Positions 53,201-61,900 of a stretch of DNA of 64,000 bases are shown piece by piece. The notes under the pieces are model-generated. The model saw only the letters and a list, made by a program, of their open reading frames with translations. It was not told the origin of the DNA and did no database searches. The stretch's first letter is position 1, and each line of letters opens with the position of its first letter. This stretch comes from Lachnospiraceae bacterium (GTDB lineage Bacteria > Bacillota > Clostridia > Lachnospirales > Lachnospiraceae): contig SVEZ01000008.1 in assembly GCA_015057115.1 (NCBI GenBank), positions 1 through 64,000 on the forward strand, given 5' to 3'. The position numbers and the translations under genes are program-made.

Positions 53201-55437
53201 TCTTTGTTGGCTTCCACCTGCCATTCCAAAACATGTGTCGCTCTATCATAGGAGAGGAATTTTTTATCGATACCTGCGTTGGTAGTAATGGTATTTTCCT
53301 TTTTCACAGAAGGCGCTACAAAGGTGCCCGGTCCGTCACCAAAATCATAGGTATAAGAAAGCCATGCTTCATTTCCCGGTGCTTCTGTATGGTTGGTACG
53401 AAGGAAAACCTCATAATGATTAATTTTCGTTTCATAGGTAATGGTAATTTCCTCATCACCGGACATGGTACCGATAGCAAAGTTCCAATCATATGCGTTA
53501 CCTTCCGAATCGGTTCCAGAATCTCCCCGGGTCCCGGAAATCGGTTCTCCATTTTTATTCAGAACCTGGACAGTACTTGGATCCAGCTCCATAGATGTCT
53601 GTTCATCACCTAAGAATCGATCATAAAGCACTACATCATTCAGCGTATACCCATTATTATGGATGACAATCTTCCACTTTGTTCGTCCATCTTCTCCTAA
53701 CGGTTTTTCACTGCCATCGATTGTTTTCTTAATCCATTGCTTCAACTGCTTCTTCGCTGTAACAGTCTCCGCATCAACTTCACAAAGTACGTCTGTACCT
53801 GCTCCGGTATCCAAAGAAGCGTGATTGGTGCATCCGTAGGTTACCACTCCTTTGGAAGCATCCGCAAAGTCCTTTTCTTCAAGTTTCGCAGCCTCTTCTG
53901 TTAATGGATATGCAGTCACTTCTGTTTCATAGGTAATCTTAACAGTTTGACCGGCTACTACACCACTCGGCTCAAAGTCAAATACAAATCCATCAGTTGT
54001 GGAAGCCGCATGATATGCAGTGGTCGCTAAGTCAGATCCGGTTCCATCCTTCACAGAAAGGCTATCACCTAAATACGTCTGTCCTGCCCCAAGAGTATCC
54101 ACAATTCGATATCCTGCCGCCGCATGCTCACTTTGTGGATTTCGCGGCATAACAAAGGTAATGGTCCAAGTTATATTACCGGAAATATCTTTCTGCACAC
54201 CGGTCTTTTCGATTGTCGGATCTGCCTCCTGATTCTCCGGAATCTTAAGAGTCAATGTTGCATTCGCAAGCATGTTTAACTCAATCTCTTCTTTTAACTG
54301 TAAGACAGACTCATCCAGTTTGTAGCTAAACTCAAAGAACACATCTCTAAGTAACAGATATTCATCTGTGGTATAGGTCACTTTTAAGCTAACCACACCA
54401 TTATCATCAATGGAGAGTTTTCCCAGAGTAACTGTTTCTTTCGTCCCGTTATCATGCTCAATTTCAATCTGTAAGTCCTTCTCTTTTACACCCTGTGCAG
54501 TAAAATAATTCTTTGCATCCGTCGACGAACCCATTCCCGGAAAAGTATAGGTTGTTCCTGTTACCAGGTTAATCTGTGCCGGATTCGTAGAATTGAAGGA
54601 AATAACATTATCTTTAAATTTATAATGCGCGGTAAAGGTATCGGAAAGCTTAACATCCGCACCATCCTCAAGTTTCTCTGTTCCATGAAGAATAGTGTAT
54701 TCTTCAAGCAACTCACTACCAACATCCGTTTTATTTTCAATAATACCATACTCTGAAAAATGAGTAGTTTCAAAAATAACATCACTACCGGAGCACTCCG
54801 TCTTCATAGCACATGTTTTTCCACTGTCAAGACAAAAGACGGTTACATCCTTTCCATCAGGATTGGCATCTTTCAAGGTTACCTTTACCGTAGTATGCAA
54901 CTCGCTAATGTCAATCTTAGCATTCGTATCCTTATCCAAAACAGAAATGTCATAAGCCTTAAGTGCGGTTCTTCCAACATAAGAAGCATCATTTACCGGA
55001 CTAACAGAAAGCTTTGCGTTTTCCGGCATCGCTCCACTTGGAAAGTAAACTTCAACACCTTCCGCCTCACTTTTAAGGGTATTGGAAGTATCAGTTGTTC
55101 CATCGTTCCCGGAGTTTCCCTGTGGGTCACTCTGTGGATCAGTCTGCGGGTCGTTCTGTGGGTCGTTCTGTGGGTCGTTCTGTGGGTCGTTCTGTGGGGC
55201 GCTCTGTAGGTCGCTCTGTGTATCATTCCGTCTCTTACTATTCTTCTTTGCAGTAGTGGTTCTATCTTTACCGCGAACCGCCGCAGCACTTTCTTCCTGT
55301 TCCTCGTTTTCAGCCTCGCTAATCTCCTGCACTTCCTCACCCTCACTGCGGGTTGGCACAGTTGCAGCCAAATGGCCGCCAAACATACCTGTAGACAGGG
55401 TCAAGCACAAAAACCAGGTAATAATTTTCTTACTCAT
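50200..55437 (-). CDS. Large SpaA/Cna-B surface protein anchored by sortase motif LAKTG
   Basis: 1745 residues. Signal peptide (KIITWFLCLTLSTGMFGG), then PQND-type repeats (about 75-110); a ZU5-like/adhesive region with IENKTDVGSELLEEYTI; several DUF11/collagen-adhesin-type isopeptide domains in about 330-1200; Cna_B/SpaA domains from about 1248 (VTINKKDNEGNMLSGAKLLV, LPVTIKTVSENQEEQLEGAQ, GGEFKIYVD ... KAPEGYEPIEPVYFKI); a glycine/serine linker (about 1575-1602); a long Asp/Lys-rich stalk; then RRLAKTGG (1707), a membrane helix and a KKKCKK tail. LAKTG replaces LPxTG. Overlaps the class D sortase. Confidence 0.9.
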   Translation of the reverse strand: MSKKIITWFLCLTLSTGMFGGHLAATVPTRSEGEEVQEISEAENEEQEESAAAVRGKDRTTTAKKNSKRRNDTQSDLQSAPQNDPQNDPQNDPQNDPQTDPQSDPQGNSGNDGTTDTSNTLKSEAEGVEVYFPSGAMPENAKLSVSPVNDASYVGRTALKAYDISVLDKDTNAKIDISELHTTVKVTLKDANPDGKDVTVFCLDSGKTCAMKTECSGSDVIFETTHFSEYGIIENKTDVGSELLEEYTILHGTEKLEDGADVKLSDTFTAHYKFKDNVISFNSTNPAQINLVTGTTYTFPGMGSSTDAKNYFTAQGVKEKDLQIEIEHDNGTKETVTLGKLSIDDNGVVSLKVTYTTDEYLLLRDVFFEFSYKLDESVLQLKEEIELNMLANATLTLKIPENQEADPTIEKTGVQKDISGNITWTITFVMPRNPQSEHAAAGYRIVDTLGAGQTYLGDSLSVKDGTGSDLATTAYHAASTTDGFVFDFEPSGVVAGQTVKITYETEVTAYPLTEEAAKLEEKDFADASKGVVTYGCTNHASLDTGAGTDVLCEVDAETVTAKKQLKQWIKKTIDGSEKPLGEDGRTKWKIVIHNNGYTLNDVVLYDRFLGDEQTSMELDPSTVQVLNKNGEPISGTRGDSGTDSEGNAYDWNFAIGTMSGDEEITITYETKINHYEVFLRTNHTEAPGNEAWLSYTYDFGDGPGTFVAPSVKKENTITTNAGIDKKFLSYDRATHVLEWQVEANKEEQAITGVKISELVDTDTQEYVDISDVKIGGTEVSNADLAAIYDVATQVFTLGNRIEGKTFSFKVKTKLKDSESSFWAGNASKTYKNKVKLECYENASEIVKEANAPISSKVFAKEAGAFNYDNHRIKYTLTVNQNKTNLTNVVIEDELDNAAKSGLAMELVENPDDIKAACGASVVTYTDGKLHIEFDSLDTEKTITFHAHVQDCEKLKNNAFDAAPLESLKVKNQAVMTSTEKPAQTKSAETITKIQNRVLTKDKVISNEKRQVDYTVAVNNMKQLLPDDVDLKLVDTLGASFELIIPTVKLYEGTVNATSGLVTAGSEITDIEVQVAKDKTTGKTRMEVRLPKKAANRDSYVLKYSVAVANYGAKDFNNSVQLIGYGEDEKNIRNVSLSAADLSDGRAGKGVYGAVIISDDGSTPLKYKNVVFNVYDGADKLVAVISTDKDGEAVSVGSFTQNTTYTVRVDKDSLPENVVLQNEEKTLTTSTTGKDNKQTAVFRIKRTSVTINKKDNEGNMLSGAKLLVTTPDSHGIAQTVEEFTTDGTGHKVTDLSYGQEYTIQETKVPENYSQADAISFKILRDADTDQLYVFDATDHAFKLESSGEITMVDAKSGLLPVTIKTVSENQEEQLEGAQFKITPYHSSSVYPEITGETKTSADVIYLPKDEEFAYTEVINPTGFEDETITVRFKITDEGLQIYNETTHAYEKQDDPVIKVVNKVDATVTTPADAYHIQEEEEDTAKLLPGGEFKIYVDHVETVEHELQFADESPISKPVHYQTIYRIEEVKAPEGYEPIEPVYFKIGSDNSVYVKQTDGTYTKQADKTVHLKYRKKSTSGGGGGSIGGGGSTGGGGSTGGGGSTGEGSGEGGASTGGGTTAEDSGTEEPRPGGDKDDTEPSTGTEDSDEKDDDSHHNKKDDSDSKDKPSVDKKNQGNGRQDKNGGDTNNKKHTKDSDDSKSTADKQRRLAKTGGFMGTMMSYGLGLLFLLIGCLLKIFEQDKKKCKK
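55118..55215 (-). repeat. 12-bp tandem repeat inside the surface-protein gene
   Basis: About seven units of a 12-bp repeat encode PQND/PQTD/PQSD/PQGN near residues 75-105; the central four are nearly identical (CCAGAACGAC-type on the coding strand). A multiple of 3, so copy-number change would lengthen the protein and not break it. Confidence 0.75.
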
Positions 55438-55611
55438 TTTGTTCTCCTCTCGCTTATGTCAATTACTATCTATTCGCTGTAAAAATGTTTCCATCTTGTG
55501 AACGCGCAAACGTATTTATTTTATCCCAAATAAGGGTTTTTGTCAAATTTTGTCTCTTTTTTGCCCTATTTTTTGTCTCATTTGGTTTCCACGGTTTTCC
55601 TTTATTTACGC

Positions 55612-55647
55612 AGAAAACCCGCCACATCATTTCGATGTGACGGGTTC
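55612..55647 (-). terminator. Terminator of the MazG-like gene
   Basis: Stem ACCCGTCACATC / GATGTGGCGGGT with a 5-nt loop (one G-T pair), then TTTCTGCG on the minus strand. The remaining 190 bp to the surface-protein start hold AT-rich sequence with no other feature. Confidence 0.7.
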
Positions 55648-55699
55648 TTAGTTTCCTGTCTTTCAAAAAAAACATTTTTTGTACACTTATTCGCAAAAA

Positions 55700-56020
55700 T
55701 TATACTTTTTCAGCCTGATAAAGGAATAATTTCTCTGTAAAGCTACCCTTCTTCTGGCGCTTTTCTTCTTTTACCTTCATGACCTGTTCGAAACTTACTC
55801 CGTTCAGCTTCATAATACAGTCCAAAACTTCCAAAATATCCGCATATTCCTCAATATCGTGAGGATCGGACATTAATTCTTCCACTTCTTCGTGGATTTT
55901 CAAAAACAGTTCGTGACGGTAATACTTGTCCTCCATTACCTGATACTGTACAACCGCGCCCTCTTTCTGCATAATCTCGGGCACCTTATCTCTTACCAGT
56001 TTATAAAACTCTTCCTTCAT
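55700..56020 (-). CDS. MazG/PRA-PH-like nucleotide pyrophosphohydrolase
   Basis: 106 residues. YNKLVRDKIPE-type start (YKLVRDKVPEIMQKEG), then KIHEEVEELMSDPHDIEEYADILEVLD, in which the EEVxEL and E(Y)xD motifs bind Mg. This is the short MazG-like house-cleaning family acting on nucleoside triphosphates; it is not HisE, since no his genes adjoin. ATG at 56020 has AGGAGA upstream; an ATG two codons earlier is less well placed. Confidence 0.85.
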   Translation of the reverse strand: MKEEFYKLVRDKVPEIMQKEGAVVQYQVMEDKYYRHELFLKIHEEVEELMSDPHDIEEYADILEVLDCIMKLNGVSFEQVMKVKEEKRQKKGSFTEKLFLYQAEKV

Positions 56021-56086
56021 GCTCATTCTCCTTTTTTACATCCCTGTTATTTAATGCAATCCTTGCGGAAGCATGGCGGGTAGTCT

Positions 56087-56740
56087 TTACTCTCCAAAAA
56101 CTGCCTTATAATCTGCCTGGAATTTCTCAATTCCCTGATCCGTCAACGGGTGTTTCATCATCTGCTCCAATACTTTGAATGGAACGGTTGCAATGTCAGC
56201 CCCTGCCAATGCACAATCCGTTACATGAATCGGGTTACGGATGGATGCGGCAATAATCTGGGTTTCATAACCATAGTTCATGAAAATCTCGGAAATGGTC
56301 TGAATCAAATCAATACCCGGCATATTGATGTCGTCTAATCTGCCAAGGAACGGTGAAACGTAGGTTGCACCTGCTTCTGCTGCCAAAAGCGCCTGATTTG
56401 CAGTAAAGATTAATGTTACATTGGTCTTGATGCCTTCTGCACTCAACACTTTAACCGCCTTCAAGCCTTCCATTGTCATTGGGATCTTTACTACCATATT
56501 CTTGTGAATCTTTGCGATTTCACGGCCTTCTTTAATCATGCCCTCTGCATCAACGGTAGTCGCTTTAACCTCACCGCTGATCGGTCCGTCCACGATAGAA
56601 GTGATTTCCTTAATTACTTCGTTAAAATCCCTTCCCGCTTTCGCAATCAAAGACGGGTTAGTGGTAACACCCTTGATTACACCGCAATCATTTGCCATGC
56701 GAATCTCATCGACATTCGCTGTGTCCAGGAAAAATTCCAT
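56087..56740 (-). CDS. Transaldolase / fructose-6-phosphate aldolase family (TalC/Fsa type)
   Basis: 217 residues, the compact TalC/Fsa length. [14 protein letters not shown] at the start, [15 protein letters not shown], the Schiff-base lysine in [14 protein letters not shown] (about residue 85), then [20 protein letters not shown] and SPFLGRLDD. Whether it moves a C3 unit between sugars or cleaves fructose 6-phosphate cannot be decided by eye. Upstream in-frame codons (to 56767) lack homology. Confidence 0.9.
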   Translation of the reverse strand: MEFFLDTANVDEIRMANDCGVIKGVTTNPSLIAKAGRDFNEVIKEITSIVDGPISGEVKATTVDAEGMIKEGREIAKIHKNMVVKIPMTMEGLKAVKVLSAEGIKTNVTLIFTANQALLAAEAGATYVSPFLGRLDDINMPGIDLIQTISEIFMNYGYETQIIAASIRNPIHVTDCALAGADIATVPFKVLEQMMKHPLTDQGIEKFQADYKAVFGE

Positions 56741-56779
56741 ACCATACTCTCCTTTATGTGTTTGCATAGTTCAAGGGTA

Positions 56780-58369
56780 TTATAGCACCAACAACGCCTT
56801 TATTCCACCCTTTTTGTAAATTTCCCGATAATACTCCACTTCATTCCGGATTAACTTGTCAATTACCTTCATGCCCAGAAGCTCTACCGGGGCGTTATCA
56901 TCCGTCATGCAGTATGTTTTCCCGGTATAGGGTTTCAAGTCCTCCCTGACCTGCCGCATCCGCCGGGAAAGCTCCGGATCCATCCCACCAATCAGATTCT
57001 CTGAGAATTTGGAAAGAAGATTTTTCCCGGCAAAAAGCTCCCGGTTGGTGGTATTTTGCACCTCCACAGTGTAAATCTCCGGAAAAACATGAGCAATGGT
57101 ATCCGCCAGATACTGATTTATATTCCCCTCACTATCGTCCCGCATATTCATATTCACCACCATTACTCCCTCCTTTTTCAGATGCTTTTTCACCATGCTG
57201 AAAAATTCCTTTGAGGACATGGAAAAGGGAATGGTAATATCCTGATAGGCATCCACCATGATGACATCGTATTTTTCCTTATCCGCCTGCAAAAACGCCC
57301 GTCCGTCGTAGCCGATAACCTCCACCTCCTCCGGCAGAGCAAAATACCGATGAGCCAGGTCCGTGATTTTCTCGTCAATTTCCACGCCCTTCATGGTAAG
57401 TCCTTGAAAATACCGGCTGCACTGGGTGGCATAGGTTCCCGTACCCATTCCGAGAATCAGCACCTTTCCGCCACCGTTTTTTACACAATTGGCCATATAC
57501 GGCGCTGCCATGGCATAATCATAGTAAAGCCCTGTCAGCCCTTTTTCCTTCTTATACACGGACTGCACCCCGAACAGCACATTGGTGGATAAAACCACTT
57601 CCTCCGGATTCTCATACACCTGCAGATAATTGTATACAGATTCCCCTTCATAGGTCAGGTCATGCTGCCAGAATGCAAAGCTGGCGTCGTGACCGAAAAC
57701 ACAGCACAGGAAAAAAAGCAAGATTCCCACTGCCACGGTTTTTTGGCGTTTCTTCATACTGATAAAATACACGCAGGTCAACGCCAATAATATTCCTGCA
57801 AAAATCAAAAACGTAATGGATGTTCCCACCGCCGGGATACTGATAAAGGTAGGCACGAAGGTTCCGATAATACTTCCAATCGTGTTGCAGGCATTCAGGT
57901 TACCCACCAGCCGGCCGTTATCCTCCAGATTATCCACCGTGTATTTTACCAGGGACGGCGTTACGGTTCCCAGCAAAAACAGCGGGAAGACAAACACCAC
58001 CATGCAGGCCGCGAAAGCCGCCACAATCAGATAGTTTGCATTGATGGTAAAAATGATAACCGCAGATATCCCCAGTATAACCGGTTTTCCAATCACCGGA
58101 ATTGCTGCAATCCAGATTGCCGCCACTAAAATCCGCCGGTACAAAATATCCGGATCCGGCTTCTGATCTGCACTTCGACCACCGTACAGGTTTCCCAGCG
58201 CCATGGCAATCATAATGGTTCCGATAATAATCGTCCACACAATCTGTGATGAACTAAAATAAGGAGCCAACAGCCTGCTGGCCCCAAGTTCCACTGCCAT
58301 AACCGACATTCCTGCAAAAAATTCCGTCACGTATAAATACAGTTTGTTTTGCAAAATTCCCCTTTTCAT
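56780..58369 (-). CDS. Membrane-fused spermidine-synthase-like protein
   Basis: 529 residues. N-terminal half (about 10-230) with seven or eight membrane helices, starting YVTEFFAGMSVMAVELGASR and IMIAMALGNLYGGRSADQK, MFS-like. C-terminal half is a class I SAM-binding, SpeE-like fold: VLILGMGTGTYATQCSRYF and VEIDEKITDLAHRYF, then YDVIMVDAYQD. Known as fused MFS/spermidine synthase proteins; catalysis not proven and the usual SpeE gatekeeper loop is not recognised. ATG at 58369 is inferred from the start of homology; no strong Shine-Dalgarno was noted. Confidence 0.82.
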   Translation of the reverse strand: MKRGILQNKLYLYVTEFFAGMSVMAVELGASRLLAPYFSSSQIVWTIIIGTIMIAMALGNLYGGRSADQKPDPDILYRRILVAAIWIAAIPVIGKPVILGISAVIIFTINANYLIVAAFAACMVVFVFPLFLLGTVTPSLVKYTVDNLEDNGRLVGNLNACNTIGSIIGTFVPTFISIPAVGTSITFLIFAGILLALTCVYFISMKKRQKTVAVGILLFFLCCVFGHDASFAFWQHDLTYEGESVYNYLQVYENPEEVVLSTNVLFGVQSVYKKEKGLTGLYYDYAMAAPYMANCVKNGGGKVLILGMGTGTYATQCSRYFQGLTMKGVEIDEKITDLAHRYFALPEEVEVIGYDGRAFLQADKEKYDVIMVDAYQDITIPFSMSSKEFFSMVKKHLKKEGVMVVNMNMRDDSEGNINQYLADTIAHVFPEIYTVEVQNTTNRELFAGKNLLSKFSENLIGGMDPELSRRMRQVREDLKPYTGKTYCMTDDNAPVELLGMKVIDKLIRNEVEYYREIYKKGGIKALLVL

Positions 58370-58446
58370 ACTTTCTTTTGCTTCTCCTTTTTTGTTATAA
58401 TACAGATAGTATATCATGGAAGCATCTTTTATGGGAGGGTTTACAA

Positions 58447-58905
58447 ATGAAAACAGATATTGATATGGAACAATTGCAAACAGAGGCGGTTGAAGTTTTT
58501 ACCTCCGGATTCACCTGCTCGGAGGCAGTCATTCATGCCATCCGAAAAGCCCTGGAATTAGACATTCCGGACTGCGCCATTGCCATGAGCAGCGGCATTC
58601 CCTGGGGTTTTGGCGGTGCCGGCTGCATCTGCGGTGCAGTTGCCGGCGGAGCCATGTGTATCGGGTTTGTCTATGGCCGTACCACACCGGGAGACCCAAG
58701 AAATCTGCGGTGTTTTGAACTGACTAACGAACTTCATGACCGATTTAAAGAAGAGTTCGGCGCTGTCTGCTGCCGAATCCTTACCAGGGGCTATGAAAAA
58801 ATGTCTCCGGAGCGCAAGGCTCACTGCATAAAAATGGTAAAATTTGCCGTAGTCACAGTGGCAGAGATTTTAATCCGGGAACATAAAAAAGATCTGGAAG
58901 CATAA
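58447..58905 (+). CDS. C-GCAxxG-C-C family (split-Soret cytochrome-like) protein
   Basis: 152 residues. Cysteines and glycines in family order: GFTCSEAVIHAI (C), GFGGAGCICGAVAGGAMCIG (GCAxxG-like), FGAVCCRILT (C) and KAHCIKMVKFA (C). The family is thought to bind redox metal clusters; role unknown. GGGAGGG upstream of the ATG and TATAAT at 58396-58401 fit a divergent promoter shared with the spermidine-synthase-like gene on the other strand. An in-frame extension upstream has no site. Confidence 0.87.
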   Translation: MKTDIDMEQLQTEAVEVFTSGFTCSEAVIHAIRKALELDIPDCAIAMSSGIPWGFGGAGCICGAVAGGAMCIGFVYGRTTPGDPRNLRCFELTNELHDRFKEEFGAVCCRILTRGYEKMSPERKAHCIKMVKFAVVTVAEILIREHKKDLEA

Positions 58906-58910
58906 TTTCA

Positions 58911-58949
58911 AAGCCGCACTTCCATCCCAGGAAAGTGCGGCTTTTTTGT
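58911..58949. terminator. Bidirectional terminator between two convergent genes
   Basis: 11-bp stem AAGCCGCACTT / AAGTGCGGCTT with T-runs on both strands (TTTTTTGTTG plus strand). Serves the C-GCAxxG gene and probably the GLUG-protein gene. Confidence 0.8.
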
Positions 58950-58956
58950 TGTAAAT

Positions 58957-61900
58957 CTATGAAACTTTTACTGTGGTCTTTCGTGCCACTCCGTTCTTTG
59001 CATATACGTACACCACGCAAGTTCCCGGACTGACTGCCGTAAGCTTACCGCTCTTGGAAACACTGACAATTTCCGGATTGCTGGAACAGTAACGGAATTT
59101 GGATGTATAACCCGGTACAAGCTTTTTCTTCTTGTCCATCAAATAAACTTTAGCGCCCATCTTATTGGTATCACCAACCTCCATAAAGCAATGGGTCTGT
59201 CTTACCGTCATAATTCGAGTATTCGTGTATTTCTTATTCTGCGTTCCAACTACATATCCAATCAAACTCTGGAACACCTTCACTCTTTGACCGTCTACAA
59301 GTTTGCAGGCATATACACAAACTTTGTAGTTTGTTTTAGCGTTTACATGTTTTCCACCAACCTGAGTTAAAAGCAAGCTGTTTTCTTTATTTCCACTCAC
59401 AACCTTAGTCGGCTTGGAATAGTCAAAATCACGATTGGTTCTGGACGCATAAATCTCGTAACAATCCGCATTACCAACTTTGCCCCAGCCTACCTTCAGA
59501 CTTCTTCCACGGTGACGCACTACAAATTCTGCATTCAACGCCAAAGATGAGGACGCTGCTTCTATAATTCCGCCACCCTCAATAATTGTGGGGTCAATAG
59601 TTGTAGTTCCGCTTGTAGCTCCTTTAAGAACAAGAACGTATACATCCTCCGTCTGCACGTCAAACAGGAACTGTCCATTCTGATATGTTAACGGATACTG
59701 TCTCAAGCTACCATTTGTACCAACACCATACACTTCATAATCCGCAATGGTTTTTCCGGTTGGCATTGTATAGCTGTAACGTACCTTCATATCCTTACCA
59801 TTCAGACTGTCATATGTTTTGATGCTTCCATTTTCATTGACACGTCTCAATCTCGGCTCCAAAATTCCCAGAATTCCACCCATAGTCAACGCTGACTGCT
59901 GGCTTCTGGTGAGATTGGAGGTTCCGTCTTCACTTAAGGAAAACTCAAATTTCAATCCGGTATTTTCACTTAACAATTTTGCCAGTCTCGTCTTGGTAAG
60001 TTCCAAATCACCTCTTGTAAAACGAATAACCGCATTGTTAATATGGGTCTTCCGATCCATCAGGCGATATATTTCATTTAAAGAGCTTCGGTCAATCGAC
60101 ATGCGATTAACCCTTGTGGATGCTCCCGACGCATCCAACAAAACGCTGTTGTAACTGCTGTTGGTTCCGGAAATACTGTTTAAAGTGCTCTCGCTTACTG
60201 TCGCAACTTCCACCATATTTCCCATCACAGAACTGGACACCTTCGTCACACTCTGGTTACTGATTGGAAGAGCATAGCCTACGGTGGCGGCAGTATTGCC
60301 TACTCCATAATAATCACCATAGCCAAAAATATTGAAAATCTTCTCTGAAGATGCCGCAACATAATTTGCTGTTTCACTAAGTCGTACTTCCACCTTATAG
60401 GTTCCCGCATTAACCGGCATACTGTTGGTGGAATAATTGTTTCTTAAATCCGTATAGTTCCAGGTCACAATTGCGCTGTGGTCATAATCACCTTTCAAAA
60501 TAGGCCGCTGCGGAGTTTGTCCGTAATACCATGCCGTTGGCATATCAATATAGATATTCGGAACCTTTCTTCCACTGCTTACTGTACCTGCCTGCCGTGA
60601 CTTGATTTCAAATATCTGGTAGAAGGTATCTCCGGCATAGTGTGCATTCTTATCTTCAGAAATTACAATTCGTTCAACATAAGTATCCACAGCCGTCGGC
60701 TTCTTATCCGTATAACCTTTATTGTCCCACACGTCCGTGACATCTGAAACGTAACGCTTATACATAACGCTGTAGCCTTTTGTCTTCTGCCAATTACTAA
60801 TCTTTTCACCAAGAATCTTTGGATCCGGCACTTCTTCTCCCTCGTAGCAGTTTGCCTGTTCAATCGCAACAGCTATCGGTTTCATTTCAGGATCTTTGCC
60901 TGCATCCGGATCCGGGAAAATAGTGTAGTAAGTGGTAAGGGTGGCTGCGTTGTAGTTGTCGGTAGCTGGCAATTTCAGCACAAGTTTATATTCTCCGGGC
61001 TCCTGTGCCTTTACACCCTTTCCATACGCGGTAAAAGTACCATCATCATTCTTACGATAATATAATAAGTATTCCGCTTCCCAAATTGATTCATGCTTCG
61101 CTTTATCATATGATCCTACAAGCTTTGGTGAGCTTGCCGCACCACCCTGAGTCCAATCCAGCATGATGAGTTCCGCTGTTACGTCACCTTTCACGTAAGG
61201 CTTGTCTTTATTTTCCCAGCCCAGAATCGGACGAATCTTGGGCTCATCACTTCCTACTGAAGCCATCTTCCAGACATTCGTAAAATCCCAACCCGCTTTT
61301 ACAAAGGTATCCTGATTTGAGAATTCCCTCGCCTTTAAAGGTTTAACTGTCCAATTCTTCCATTTCTTCGTAGACGGATCATTTTGACCACCACTCTGTC
61401 CCGTTGGATGTTCATCCAAATTCCAGTAAAAACAGTTCACCGGTTCACCCAACGTAGAAGTTGCAGTATTCGGATTCACTGCACCTTCTCTTCCATCAAG
61501 TTTTACTAAATCTACATCCAAAGGCTCACTGTCTTCACGATACCCTACTTCTGCACTATAACAATGGGTGATATTGTATCTTCCAAGTTTATTGGCAATT
61601 CCTCCAAAATCCGTGATTCCTTCGTTATAGCAATCCTTGATGTAGGGAGCTATTTTTCCGCATATTCCAGCACCAAATTTGACTCTTCCGGAATTTTTGC
61701 AATAAAGGATTTCACCATCACCTTCTTTGATGAATCCAGCAATACCTCCACACTTCGGAGTATCTTTTGCTTCTGCATTCCGTCCGGTAACCGTACCAGA
61801 ATTAAAGCTTTCTTCCACATGATTTCCTTCCGCAACGATGCCTCCCACACTAGGTTCAGTCTTGACCCCCACGGAAATATCTCCTGTATTGGAGCATACC

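Noticed and set aside
54993..55382. Arg/Thr-rich minus-strand frame within the surface protein
   Set aside because: Alternative frame of the PQND repeat region; the surface-protein frame has signal peptide and domain support.
55082..55501. Plus-strand frame with repeated CGSFCGSF cysteine-rich peptide
   Set aside because: It is the reverse of the PQND repeat in the surface-protein gene. The cysteine periodicity comes from the 12-bp DNA repeat, not from a metallothionein-like gene.
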